A stretch of DNA of 64,000 nucleotides from Acanthosepion pharaonis. Lineage: Eukaryota; Mollusca; Cephalopoda; Sepiida; Sepiidae. Position 1 is the first letter of the stretch. The number at the start of each line of letters is the position of its first letter. Where the stretch lies: the NCBI GenBank assembly GCA_903632075.3, contig CAHIKZ030004736.1, forward strand, positions 680,001 to 744,000. The letters are read 5' to 3'. The translations under genes and the position numbers were made by a program. Below, one piece after another: positions 22,859 through 36,392 of the stretch. The notes under the pieces were generated by a model, which was not told the origin of the DNA, did not search any database, and saw only the letters and a list, made by a program, of their open reading frames with translations.

Positions 22859-23289
22859 GCTAGAGTTTGCTATATCATTGTGGTTGCCACCTGGCAGAGA
22901 GTATCTTCACACGAATTCTGATTATTTTTGCGCAACAGGAAAGACAAACAAATAAACCACTGACATAAATGTAGGAATAGAAAAGAAAAGAACTTTTTAC
23001 TCCTCAAAGAAAAAAGTGTACGGGATTTAGATAAATACTTTTCAACTGATAAACATCTTTCGCACTTTCGTTTTTACTGTCTCGATAAACAGAGGATTTT
23101 ACAAGGTTATATTACGCCTTCTGCCGAATGTCAATCTTTCGCGGTCTTTTTAGTAATTCAAACCAGATGGATAGCCACTAATTTCTAATGATGCCGCATA
23201 TTTCGTCAAAAATGATGGAATTGTAGCTCACTAAAGAGGACGATTCTTCATGAAACTTTATAATTGGTTTCTACAAAATCACAAAATAG
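22856..23289. other. Unannotated intronic stretch
   Basis: Nothing recognised. Confidence 0.6.
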
Positions 23290-23575
23290 TAACATTAGCC
23301 GTTAGAAAACATTCGGTATTCATTAACCGAACAGCCATCGAATTACGCTACTTATGACTCTCTGGTCATCGGGATAGGATCAAAGTGTAGCATCTGTTTC
23401 CTTCATTTCTGATGGTAATTGTAATATTAGTCATTTTCTTATAAGGAAACATTCGACATTCATTAATCGAACAACCAATTCATAAAATCTTTCTGTCAAA
23501 ATAATTTTCCAAGAAAATAATTTTCTCAAATTCATTAGCTGTTATCGCTCTTTCCAGTGATGATTGGGGTTCCTT
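23290..23575 (-). repeat. Dispersed repeat family R, inverted copies
   Basis: Contains 'cttataaggaaacattcg', 'attcattaatcgaac', 'ataaaatctttctgtcaaa' and 'gctgttatcgctctttccag', the reverse complement of the order at 54525-54740. A shorter piece sits at 23305-23360. Other copies: 24090, 35640, 43295 (inverted), 52905. Looks like a short non-coding interspersed repeat. Confidence 0.6.
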
Positions 23576-23589
23576 CCCAAACTTTTGCT

Positions 23590-23935
23590 TAAAGTAGTGT
23601 GGAATGAAAACAAAAAATAGAAAAAAGGATGCTGAGAATACCATTGATGAATCTTTAAATAAAATGAAAACTCAACATTTATATTTTACATCAGAAGGAG
23701 ATAGTTGAATTTTCTAGGTCATATAATTAGGAAAGAGGGTTTGGAAAATTTGACACTCACAGGACATATTGAAGGCAAGAGGGACAGAAGAACACGATGC
23801 ATAACATAATGAGTTTGTGTAATTGGATGGCAGAACAGGGATTAGGATAGATAACAAAAAGACAAAGGAGATGAAATTGTAGAAAGCCATGATCGCCAAC
23901 GTCCTGAAAAGACACGGCACATAGAAGAAGTGTGG
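23590..23935 (+). pseudogene. LINE (RTE/BovB-like) RT C-terminal fragment, copy 2
   Basis: Plus-strand frames read EKRMLRIP near 23610, NFLGHIIRKEGLENLTLT near 23710 and GHIEGKR near 23765, then DRQRPEKT near 23895. Same LINE segment as 20095 and 30100. Broken by shifts and stops. The antisense open frame 23714-23920 is a shadow. Confidence 0.6.
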
Positions 23936-24089
23936 AATGTCAACATCTTGATTATATTATTATTTTCTAGCTGCACTAAAAACACATCACTTTAACAACA
24001 GCAACAACAAAAAATGGGTAGCATTATACCTAGAAGAGAAAATAGTGAGATCATCAAAGTGTTAAAATTCAACACTACCAAAAACAAAA

Positions 24090-24245
24090 GGTTAGAAAGG
24101 AAACCCCATCAATACTAGAAAGTGTAATAACATTTAAGACAACTAATTTCTGGAAAATGTGTTTTAAGAAAATATATTTTATAAATTTCAATCAACTGTA
24201 ACACTAATTATTCCCTCAAAGAATATCCATTGTCTCCTGTATGTA
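24090..24245 (+). repeat. Dispersed repeat family R, copy
   Basis: Shares 'ggttagaaaggaaacccc', 'ctggaaaatgtgttttaa' and 'ttttataaatttcaat' with 54525-54700. Confidence 0.55.
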
Positions 24246-25145
24246 AACGGTTAATCTCATCATTATCTTTATCTATGCTCATTGATTTCGAGATTTGCTT
24301 AAAATAGCTGGCGGAAGATTAGACGAAGCGTCTAAATAAATCGGGTTGCTACTATGCTTTCTAAAAGGTTAGTAAACTTCACGATCAAAGTTAAAATTAA
24401 TAATCAAGGACTTTACTTCCTCCAAGTTAGTTTCAATTTGGATACTAAAGCCAGACTTTTGGGGGGAAAATTACAGCCTCTTTCTGATATTGTCAATCTT
24501 TCTATAATTAAACACATACTCCATCATCCCTGTACAATCCAATATTCCCCTTGGTTGAAAAAATTGCTCAAGTAAATTTCATACAACTCGCAATTCTCAG
24601 CATCTTCATAGCTACTTCTGGCGAAGTCAAATCCATCGTGCTCGCCGATCTTTATCCATAATACCACTGCATGATAGCACACAGACTAGAGTTAGTGCTT
24701 GTATGTTCCTTCGTTAAATTAATGTACCCATTAAGAATTTATTTTCCCAATAGAGGTGTAAAAACGCCTATTATCAAATTAGAGAAACAGATTTTCTTAT
24801 CTACAATGTCATACAGCCAGTCAATCATATCCTTTGTATTCTTCAGTTGGTTCACCAGCAATATCTCGCACAGAATCATGCATGTTTTCTGGCTTAACTT
24901 TTCTTAGGTTACTGAGCTAACCTTTTGAATAATTAACAGCTTACAACTCTATCTCTTAGTATATAAATGGATACTCACAACTTGTCTAATTTGTTCACAC
25001 ATTTGTTGACTTTTAACTTAACAGAAATTTACTTCCTCATTAATACTTCGTTCCAACTGGTGAAGAATTAAAATAAAAGACGTCGAAAACTGGTGACGCT
25101 AATTATAACTGTATTTATAACTTCTATAGCTGCGGTAGTAGAAAG
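24246..25145. other. Unannotated intronic stretch
   Basis: Open frames at 24354-24575 and 24671-24907 carry no family motif that I recognise. No repeat matched within the window. Confidence 0.5.
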
Positions 25146-25310
25146 TGTTTTTGTTGTTGTTTTTTTTGTATCATTTCACCACAAGCAAGGGGAAAATGCC
25201 ACTAAGGGGCTACTAGGAGCACTTTTCCTGTTCAAATGACGGGGGAAGGTGTGTAAACCAGGTGATAGGTGCTGTCCTCTTGAATGTGATTGTGTAACTC
25301 AGAATGTTGT
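25146..25310 (+). repeat. Dispersed repeat family T, copy 1
   Basis: Contains 'caccacaagcaagg', 'ctaaggggctactaggag', 'cctgttcaaa' and 'gtgtgtaaaccagg', matched by 43076-43260. No coding content recognised. Confidence 0.6.
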
Positions 25311-25885
25311 GTCCGAAACCACTGTGAAAATGAACGACAGATCTGGGTTTTTTTTCGCAGACAGAAACCACCTAGAGAATTTAAAATACAATCTTTTTAA
25401 AAACTTTTTTAAGAGAATAAATACCAAAGTAGTAAAATAATATTTATGTATATACGGAAACAGAAGGAAACGCAGACAAACATCTGAGTAAAAGGCATTT
25501 AATTGCATGTTGGGGTAACAAAAGACACACTTGTTGCACGGAGAATGAATTAAATGTAAAATTAAATTGTGTGCTCTACTAAGAGTAGTACATTTAGTAA
25601 ATTGCTGGAAGTGTCTATATATATAAATATAAAAATAAATTGTACCATTCACACACTGACCGATGTGTGGTAAGATATAAAATAATAAACCTGTTTCTTT
25701 TTAATTCAACTGCCTAGACATCGCTTAGTGTATAACTCTTTAGTTGCAAGTTATTTGCTGTTTTATCTGCTTTTATAACTGCTTCATCAATTTACTGCTA
25801 CTGAGCGAACTTTTCGTAACGACAGCTTATAATATATACTCTGAAGATTTATAAATTTATTAAATCTTACCTTATTCCCTTTTCC
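25311..25885. other. Unannotated intronic stretch
   Basis: A 117-codon minus-strand open frame (25299-25652) is low in recognisable motifs and probably chance. Confidence 0.5.
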
Positions 25886-26230
25886 CCCTCTGGTGTAGAT
25901 GGCAGAGCTGGCTATGAAGGCCCAACCTAATACTGATGAATTGTGAAAAGGAATCACAGAGGAGTGTAGGGGTTGGACGCGGTTTGGCGAGTCAGGCCCT
26001 CCTTAAAGTACTTTGCAGATCCAGTCAAAGAAAGTCTAACGATGCCATTCACGTGAACTTGACAACTCTGCGCGACGGAGAAGCCCACGCACTTGAACTA
26101 AAGCACCTCCCTCGCAGCTCAAAGGGGATTGAGACAGTCAAGTTCTAGCAAACCTGGTTACATCGGGCTGTGGGATGCTTAGCCTATCAAGGCCAGCCAT
26201 GGTTACGCCAATTATATTAGCGTAACCAAT
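25886..26230 (+). repeat. GC-richer repeat fragment
   Basis: Noticeably richer in G+C than its surroundings. Shares 'gacaactctgcgcgac' and 'ctagcaaacctg' with 40328-40380. Ends in a short hairpin (ggttacgc / gcgtaacc, 26200-26227). Identity unknown. Confidence 0.45.
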
Positions 26231-26234
26231 TGAA

Positions 26235-28721
<2,487 letters not shown>

Positions 28722-29910
28722 CTTCTTTCTATTCTATCTTTCTTACTCCCTTTCTTTTCTTTTATCTTTCTTACTCTCTTCCTTCTCTTTCTTTTACTTC
28801 TCTTCTTCATCCTCTCATTCTTCCACCCCATCTTTTTTCTCCTTCTTCCCTTTTTTTCTTCTTTCCTTCTTCCTCTCCTTCTACATCTCCCCTTCTCTTT
28901 TATATTTTCCTCTACCCTATTTCTTCATCGATTTATCTTTTTTTTTTCTTCTTCTTAGCTTATACATTTTCGTCTCCCATTTCTTCTACTTTCTCTTTAT
29001 CATTTTTATTGTCTTTGTTCTTATCTTTTTTCTCCCTACTTTCCTTTTCTTAATCTTTCTCCTCATTTTTTCCACCTTCCTCTTTTCTTCCCTGCATATA
29101 GTTCGTCCTTCTTTATCGCTTCACCTCTTTCTTTTGCTTTTGTCTTCTTCTTCAATTCTTCCTCCTCCTCCTCCTCCTCCTCCTTCTCCTCCTCTTGTTT
29201 TCCTTCATCTTTTTTATTGTCATTTTCCTCTATCATATTCTCTTCTTTTTCCTTTTAACTTCTCCTCCTCCTCATTCCCCCGTATCCTCTTTCTTATTCT
29301 TTATATTTTCGTCTCATCCATCATTTTGTGTCTTACGGCCATATGACATTGAAACACCGGTTCCCGTACGATCACCAAAGTTAAGCAACGTCCATTTTGT
29401 TCAGTACCTGGATGGGTGACCGCTTTGGAATAGCAGATGCTGTAAGCTAAGATGTGCGTGTGGTATAATGGATAACGACTCGAAATTTTTAATCGGATAG
29501 CTGAGTTCCAATTCCAGTTGGGTTCGTTATATTAACTTACTCGTAGATAACCTTCGGAATAGTAGGAGTCTAGTTCTTCTCTATCCAGCTAAGGGGTTAA
29601 TTAGTAAGGCTTGTATCAGTAAATAATTATTATCATAAAATCAAGAATATTTTCTAGCTTTTAACCTGCAAAGGGTTGATAATTGCTTTTGATTTCTCCT
29701 CTTTTCCTCTTCTCCGTTTTTATTGTCTTTCACGTCTTCTTTTCCTCTATCTTACCTTATTCCTTTTTAACTTTCACAATTTCTACATTTTTCTCCTTTG
29801 TTATCCTCTTCGTATTTCTCTTACCTTCTTCCTTCTCATTCTTGTTTATTCTTTCTTTCCTCCACTTTTAACCAAGTTTCTTCCTCAGCCCATCACTCTC
29901 CCTTTGTCAT
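28722..29910 (+). repeat. Homopyrimidine (C/T-rich) tract interrupted by a SINE
   Basis: 28722-29331 and 29683-29910 are almost entirely C and T on the plus strand, including (CCT)n at 29160-29192. A 5S/tRNA SINE occupies 29332-29682. Open frames here are low-complexity Ser/Phe/Leu/Pro runs, not genes. Confidence 0.9.
29332..29682 (+). repeat. 5S/tRNA composite SINE, copy A (most complete)
   Basis: 29332-29448 (117 bp) follows 5S rRNA end to end: 'cttacggccatat', 'acaccggttcccgtacgatc', 'ccaaagttaagcaacgtc', 'cctggatgggtgaccgc', 'tgctgtaagct'. 29449-29530 is tRNA-like (A box 'tggtataatggataac', B box 'gagttccaattccag'). A body of about 150 bp ends 'cctgcaaagggttgataa'. 5S substitutions and the fused tRNA part argue against a functional 5S gene. 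Probably transcribed by RNA polymerase III when young. Confidence 0.85.
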
Positions 29911-30099
29911 ATTTTACAATCCGACATCTAACAGGATTAAATTCCTAATGAATTTACCTTGAGGAATAACGATGCGGCCATACATTTAATTTACTTTGTA
30001 CTTGAGAGAGTTGTAAATTTCCTGCCTCTGCCAGATACTGTGTACAAACACATCTAAACTCCAGGTAAGCAGGTCTTCGCTTTTTGAAGGATTGGCTCA
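29911..30099. other. Unannotated intronic stretch
   Basis: Nothing recognised. Confidence 0.5.
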
Positions 30100-30520
30100 A
30101 CACTCTTCGGACTCACGTCTTCTTAGTCCCATCTTATTCTTTTATGTGCCGTGTTCATGTGAGACGTTGTAGATAATGACTCTTCACAGCTTCCTATACT
30201 TTATAATGCTTCACCTTCCCAGTCTATGTTGTGCCGACCATTTACGCGAGCTTGTTAGGTAGGTTATATGCTATTTCCATGTTTCTCTTGTTTTTTATCC
30301 TGGAAGTGTCACATTTTCTAAGCCCTCTTTTCTCATTATGTACCCTAGAAAATTCAAGTATATCTTTCTAATATTAAGTGTTCTTTTTGTTTCTATTTTC
30401 CTTAAAAAGTCCTCGTTGCTCACGTCTATGGCATTCTCAGCGTCCTTCTGTAGAACCAAATCTCTGTTGTCAGAAGTCTTCTCTTTTTTTCATCTGTAAG
30501 GAAATTGTTTAACATACACT
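30100..30520 (-). pseudogene. LINE (RTE/BovB-like) RT C-terminal fragment, copy 3
   Basis: The minus strand reads DAENAIDVSNEDFLRKIE (about 30440-30390), NIRKIYLNFLGYIMRKEG (about 30380-30325) and LENVTLPG, the same LINE segment as 20095 and 23590. Truncated and broken. Confidence 0.6.
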
Positions 30521-30900
30521 GATATAGAGGAGAACTGACAATAAACAGCAAGTCAACACTCTTTTCATTGTTTCTAACGAAACGTTGCTTTTTCTTAATA
30601 TTGCACTTAGCTTTTGGCGATCATTTAGTGCCATTCAAATGCGATATCGGATTTCAAGTGTGTTGTGACCCTTCACGATGCAGAAGTCAATAACTATTTA
30701 CAACTTTCTATCATTTGTGAGTATAAGCAATATTTGTCCTTAATTATTCCACCAGGTCTCGTTTCTGCCATCCATTTACACAAAAATATATTGTGTATTT
30801 AGGCAGCAATCCCTCTTTTATACATGTTTTGTTAAAGACGACTGATTGTGATTAAGGAGTTTTATTTCATTTTTCTTATGTTCGTAAAGAGTGTAAAACT
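30521..30900. other. Unannotated intronic stretch
   Basis: Nothing recognised. Confidence 0.5.
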
Positions 30901-31490
30901 GTCCAAAGTTTTGTAATTCCCAGCACTTTCGGCTATACTTTTAGCAATTATCAAATATAATTTTTACTTTTAACTGAATGTATGGGTTGTCTGTATATTT
31001 CTAGAGTTATAGGGGTGTTTTATTTTCCAAACACGGTCAGCACATTGTAGCCCTTTCCATAGCTAATGTTATTGAGTGTTGTCTTTTTCTTTTTTTTATT
31101 ATTGAGAGTTTCCATTATTTTTAATTTTTTTAATATGTAGATGAGATTATGATGCTTGTATTTTCTACTAGCATGTTTCAGGTGGAGTCTGTTAGGTTTG
31201 TGTGTGTGTTTAAATGAGTTCTAATGGAGCTGTGGTCAGATAGATGTAACGTAAGTCGTCTTGATCTGCATTTGGTAGTGTGGCCGATGTAATTATGTAT
31301 GAGTTCGGTTTGATCAGGAACACAGTTCCTTGAGAGGCATTTAAACTCGTAAATAACGTTGGTTCTTTGTAGTTTTGATTTCGCAGGTGTGTTGTTATTT
31401 TTTTGTAATAGATAATTTAACTTTTTTGTTCGGGTCAACTGGGATAGTGCATTTCTTTGTGATATTTCTACGTTACACCTATATATCAAG
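30901..31490 (-). mobile_element. Penelope-like element, 3' fragment (GIY-YIG domain)
   Basis: The minus strand reads NVIYEFKCLSRNCV then YIGHTTKCRSRRLTLHLSD (31345-31210), a GIY-YIG endonuclease of Penelope type. It is preceded by a linker with KLNYLLQKNNNTP and followed by a decayed C-terminus. At 30921-30954 (minus) a TTGATAA-stem-GAAA motif lies in the 3' region. It is truncated at about 31490 by Ty3/gypsy sequence in the opposite orientation. The 276-codon minus-strand open frame 31178-32008 is therefore a chimera: only its last third is Penelope. Confidence 0.75.
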
Positions 31491-33620
31491 GCAAAATTGG
31501 ACCAGTATGGGCTGATGTACAAGGACCCACAACATTTAAAGGATGGGGCTCGCGTGCTTGGACTGGAAGTCTGGTGGTGCGTAACACACTGCGGTGGACG
31601 CGGTGAAGCGCGATCCAAAATGTCCTTCGCCAAAATGTCTTCTCTCCATGTGGGAAGCTGGTGGAACAGCTCCCCGTATGTGGATGGTTGCCTGTGGCGA
31701 CCGGGTTCATCAAACGGCGGGAAAACGCAGTTACAAAAGGTTGGGGTGACCAAGTTGACGGCATATCCCTCAAGCAGATTTTTACAGAGACTATGGACAG
31801 AGTTCCACAGAAAGATCGGATCAGCAGTCAACGTATAGGTCGATTCAAGCTCCCTAGCGACAGGAGTGGTGCGTTGGAGGATGCATGCTAGTTTCGGTCT
31901 ACAAACGACGCGCAACCAGTTCAGCCAAGTTGATATAACTTGGCTGAACTGGACGCTGCAATCAAAGCCTTCAATTTTTCCCGCCAGTAATAGACAAAGT
32001 GTCTGCACCTAAAAAACTATTCCTTATGTGTTTACCACTGGTTCTCTAACACCCTCACGGGAAAAGCTAGGATACGTACCAAAGCAGCAAGCGAGATGCC
32101 GGTGCGAAGAAAGTTGAGTACAGTAAAGGGACTGGTTCAAGAATATGTTGTCTGTCGGCGTGATGCTGGTCGCGTCAAGCCAGAACTCGTGTACCCCAAA
32201 GGTGGCTCGATATGACCAAAAATGGGGCTGAACCTGTGCAGGTGTGTGATGCTTCCCCCGACACCATGAATCTCAGTCAGATAATGGAATTACATCAACG
32301 TAGTGGGTATCCAAGAGTATGGTGCACCACATATTTTGTGAAAAGAGTTTGTCCTTCCGTGACAAAGGCCATGGTAAATCGGCCATTGGGTCGTATGTAG
32401 ATTGCACAACAACAGATCTTGCGTCAGTCCATTGGGAAAGGGGAAGACTTGGAGTGAACAGTACTTGGCACCAGCTCGGCATGGATATCACTCACTACCG
32501 CGGCTGTCATTACCTGACACTAAAAAATTATGGCCCATGGCGTTTTTCTTTTTGGCGGCCCTTAAACCGCCAAGACTCATTGAGTATTATACATCAGCTG
32601 GAGTTTGTGTTCTGTGAAAGGGGACCACCACATGAGATACTCACAGACAATGACAACGCTTTCCGCAGCAGGGAGTTCAGGACCTTTGCCCATGAATGGG
32701 ACGTACATCTGCGATTCCGATGCGTGCATGTCCCGACAAGAAATGGAATAACGGGACATTGTCACAATAGTGCCAAGAGGATTGCGGCCAGGATGAAGCG
32801 TAGTATTGAAGAGGTCACTTACTAATACAATGTACCCCCACAAAGATGACACCTCACTACTGACCGCGCAGGAAAATCAATTCTACAGATACGAGGTTCA
32901 GGTTAAAGGGATTGAATCAGTGTCTCCAACGATGTCTGAGGTAGGCCACGACGTGTACAAGATAGGAGAAATTGTGTGGGTAAAGGCCTCACAGAAGCGG
33001 TGTACAATAACTTTCGGAAAGTTACTGGACTTACTGGCAATTATGTCACGGATCACGATCTTCAACAAGTAGTGAATATGTCCGAAAGTGAGGATGAAAT
33101 CCTCGTGAACGTGGATAAGCCAGATGATCCCACGGGGGAAGAATCACATGGAGACCACTTCGGAGAAGCACTCGGCGAAAGAGACCCGATCCAAGGTGTC
33201 GCGTCTGTGATCAAGATATCAGTTGGGGGGAATGTGGCGAACGCGAACAGAAGTGGTCTCGGATCGCATGTGGACATGTTTGTCAACACCAGTTACATCC
33301 GGGTTTTTCCCGTTAGGAATGGGACAGTTTGTAATGTCTACCTACTGGTAACTCTGCAACTGATCAAGATCCTGGTCTTTGTAAGATGTCTCATGCCAAT
33401 AAAAGCTGGAGAAAACAGAAGTCGGTGTCTTGTGAAATCGATCCCGTGAGTATTTTGTTCCTCAAGTTGTTGTAGTTTCCGAGGCAGTGTTATTTTTGTT
33501 ACCTCCCGTCACTTTTCCCTCTCTCACTATTACCCCTGTAGTTTCTGGGAGAGCAATCGGTTAGGCGTTTCCCTCTAAAACTCAACAGGCTCTTTTCTTA
33601 CATTACAACATAGATATTAA
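31491..33620 (+). mobile_element. Ty3/gypsy-type LTR retrotransposon, 5'-truncated pol plus 3' LTR
   Basis: Plus-strand frames give, in order: the end of an RT or connection region (31500-31760), an RNase H-like start with VDSSSLATGV (about 31840), an H2C2 zinc-binding segment (about 32280-32440), and an integrase core with WHQLGMDITHYRG (about 32470), ILTDNDNAFRS (about 32640) and downstream GRCT-type residues near 33000. Gag, protease and most RT are missing, and several frameshifts and stops break pol. No envelope gene is seen. Plus-strand open frame 32319-32825 is the longest intact piece. Confidence 0.75.
33233..33520 (+). repeat. Candidate 3' LTR of the Ty3/gypsy element
   Basis: A purine tract 'ttggggggaa' at 33222-33232 is followed by TGTGGCGAAC, a typical tract/LTR junction. 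'aataaaagctgg' near 33400 could be the LTR polyadenylation signal. The right boundary is a guess, because no 5' LTR is present to compare. Confidence 0.4.
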
Positions 33621-33626
33621 CAGACT

Positions 33627-33628
<2 letters not shown>

Positions 33629-33704
<76 letters not shown>

Positions 33705-33806
33705 TGAATAAACTGAGAAACCTAACTAGCTAGCTAGATACATATGAACAGACTGATATATATATATATATATATATATAGATAGATAGATAGATAGATA
33801 GATAGT
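33629..33806. repeat. (GATA)n and (TA)n microsatellites
   Basis: GATA 33629-33704, TA 33759-33780, GATA 33781-33806. Confidence 0.95.
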
Positions 33807-34039
33807 CAGACAGATGAACAAAATAAGAAAGAGTGAGAAGAGAAATGAGAAAGAAAGTGATCGAAAGAAAAACAGTAAAAGACTGCGACTGGTTGATTGG
33901 TATTGTGTTTTAACTTAAATTCTAAGATGTTATTTTATTCTCTTGTAAGGAAAAATGCTGAGCCTTGCTTTCATGATGGAAAATGCCATCAATTTACACC
34001 GGCTCGCTAAGGTAGATGATTCGCTCCTCTTGCCTTCAC

Positions 34040-34370
34040 TCGCCCTTCGTTCTATTTTCCTCATTATGTTTCCTCAATATTTCAATTCTTTCTGATCCTA
34101 AGCACAAGTGTAATTTATTAGAAAAGTGGTCAGTTCCTTCTACTGCTCTAGAAAATATGATTCCTCTTTCTATAAGAGATTCTTGTTGCCATATCTGGTT
34201 TGGAGTTACCTATTTCTCGTTTGGCTTTTTCTCCTCCCTATTTACCCCTTTCCGGTAGACGAAACTTCACAAGCCTCTCACTCATTTTCCTGGGACAAGG
34301 TTAACTACGGACATCAACATTTTTAAGATGAGGAATTATTGCATGCCTTTCCATTGAGACCAACAAAATG
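34040..34370 (+). pseudogene. LINE (jockey/CR1-like) 3' fragment, copy A
   Basis: Plus-strand reading DSCCHIWFGV (about 34180) matches DSCCRMWVEA in the copy at 62657, with flanking similarity ('gaaaagtggtcagttcctt', 'gacgaaacttcacaagcc'). Post-RT part of a LINE. Broken. Confidence 0.55.
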
Positions 34371-34589
34371 CATGCTTGGCGGCATAGAAAGAAAAACAGT
34401 CACAACAAGTTACCTTTTTACTTAAAGAAAGACAGAAATGACATGGCTCTATTTAAATTAACTAACTGTTTATACAATGGCTGAAATCACAAATAGGGTT
34501 TTTTAAATAAATATCAACAAAATATTTCTCTCTTATGATTAAGTATATGGTGAAACAATCTGTCATGAAATACAAAAACTATAAAGTTT

Positions 34590-35190
34590 CTTGAACTACC
34601 TCAAGTCACACTCATTTATCCAATCTATCGCTAAAGATGCTGGAGAAATGGTCTGTTCCTTGTAACGCTCCAGTAAGCATCAGACTCCTCCTGATATGCT
34701 CTATCTTTACAAGAGACAGATCAAACAAAAACATGGAATATGCTGCTATATTTGTACTGGAGTTGCACAACCTTCACATTTCAGCGTTGATAAAGTTTGT
34801 CTTTGTGGGGTGATGATTAATTTCCAATCTATAACCCTTTTTCGCGGACGAAACATCGCGAGCCACTCGCTACTCTATCGCTATTTCCATGGCAAATGTT
34901 CTGACGAGCTGCATTCATTAATTCCACGAGTTCATATCTTCACAGCTAAGAACTACCATGCCACGTATACATAGTCGAATCATCTTCATTTCTTTCGTTC
35001 TATTCGAACAGCTTCTTTCCAAGATCCACTGCTTTGTGGGACAGACTCCCGAGGGAATGCTTCCTCTACTACCACAGTCTTAACCGCTTCAATCTAGGAC
35101 CAAACATTATCTATCCTACATAACCTTAGAATCTCTACTTCCCGCTTCCGCTCACACAAAATCTAATTCAGTACCGACCTTTAGTGACTC
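34590..35190 (+). pseudogene. LINE (jockey/CR1-like) 3' fragment, copy B
   Basis: Reads MLYLYKRQIKQKHGICCYI (34696) and SHSLLYRYFHGKCSDELHS (about 34860-34915), then IPRVHIFTAKNYHATYT before a stop; downstream frames continue the LINE end (about 34990-35120). Same segment as 62657-63100, in tandem and same orientation as copy A. Confidence 0.65.
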
Positions 35191-36087
35191 TTAGGATTTG
35201 TACTGGGTGAATAAATTAGTAAAAACGCGTGAAGTTAGTAAAAGTAAAGTGTTTATCGTTTAACGACAGACCACTTTGGTAGTTCAGACACTTTGAATTT
35301 CACTGAGGTAGCCATGAAATTTAGCTTATTAAATGTCTACAATCCAACACGCAGTGCTATGCGTTTAAGGTGATCAGTTCATTGATAAAATTAGTATTTG
35401 TACGTTTCCTATCGTAGACGTATATATAATTCGACTCCATCATTCCCAGGTGGAAAAAAAGGAAGAAAATTATAAATATTATAATCGATGCCTAATCGTT
35501 GTGGGGTGGGGCTAAGAGGTCACTTTCTCCTAGCACATGATCTTTTACACTTATACTTATTTATAAATGTTCTCGGCAAATGATAATGGTACGGGATCAC
35601 GCCCATTAACACTAGAATGTTCGATAAATGAACTTGAGAATTTATTTTCTTGAACAAACTGCTTTAATAAAATGCTTTTATAAATTTCAACTGCCGATGG
35701 CTAATCGGTCAATGAATGTTGAATGTTTCTTTCATGGAAACGACTCATTTTACTATTAATATTACGCAACCTCCGAAATTTCGTCTTGTCTGTGAGACTT
35801 CATTGACTGTAGTACTCCGTGAAATTTAGGCATTTCCTGATAATGCTTGATATCTCCATCCGTTTTTAATATCCTTCCAACCCCGACATTTATCATCGTC
35901 TATGACATTCTCTATATTTTGACGCTATCTGTGATACCCTTTGAAATTTAGTCTGTTTATAAAATGCTAAAATATAATACTATGTGCAAAAAATTCGAAA
36001 TTTTCTTTCGTCTGTGATACCCCCTGAAAAATAACTAAAATCTATTTTTATTGTAGTTTGGGACATTTAATATTACATGCTTACAAA
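35191..36087. other. Intronic stretch with degenerate tandem similarity
   Basis: A family R repeat copy at 35640-35765 ('ttttataaatttcaac', 'gaatgttgaatgtttc'). From 35770 to 36030 the phrase 'ctgtgataccc...tgaaattt' recurs three to four times at about 100-120 base spacing. No gene. Confidence 0.5.
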
Positions 36088-36170
36088 TAAAGAGAAGACA
36101 GGAGGCTCGAACTCGCTACATAAGCAATGGTCTGCAAGACAAGCTTATTAATCAGCGATTTACTGGATGG
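36088..36170 (-). repeat. tRNA-like SINE head
   Basis: The minus strand has an A-box-like 'cgctgattaataag' and a B-box-like 'gagttcgagcctc'. Not a full tRNA. Confidence 0.45.
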
Positions 36171-36392
36171 ACTCTAATGACGCAAGAGGAAACACCGGAA
36201 GTGCTTTTCTCTCGTGGGCGGTTGGAATCTGCATGTTTTCGTATCGGGTCTGGGGGTAGGCATTCGACACAATAAGTAATCGAGCCAAAGTTTAACTTTT
36301 TCGTCGAGTAGTGTACAAATACTGAAACTGAAGAAAACAAAATAGAAAACTGATTCTCCTTAAGCAAAGAAATAAAAGAAGAAAAATCTTAC

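Noticed and set aside
25299..25652. 117-codon minus-strand open frame as a gene
   Set aside because: No motif, no plausible promoter or splice sites, and part of it is antisense to a dispersed repeat.
29332..29448. A functional 5S rRNA gene
   Set aside because: Substitutions at conserved positions, fusion to a tRNA-like unit and shared SINE body, and dispersed copies indicate a SINE head.
29134..29948. Several open frames rich in Ser, Phe, Pro and Leu
   Set aside because: They lie in the homopyrimidine tract and reflect base composition.
31178..32008. A novel 276-residue host protein
   Set aside because: The frame is a junction of a Penelope fragment and antisense Ty3/gypsy sequence.
32319..33449. 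An infectious or endogenous retrovirus
   Set aside because: Only pol-type Ty3/gypsy domains and one possible LTR are visible; no gag, protease or envelope, and pol is broken.
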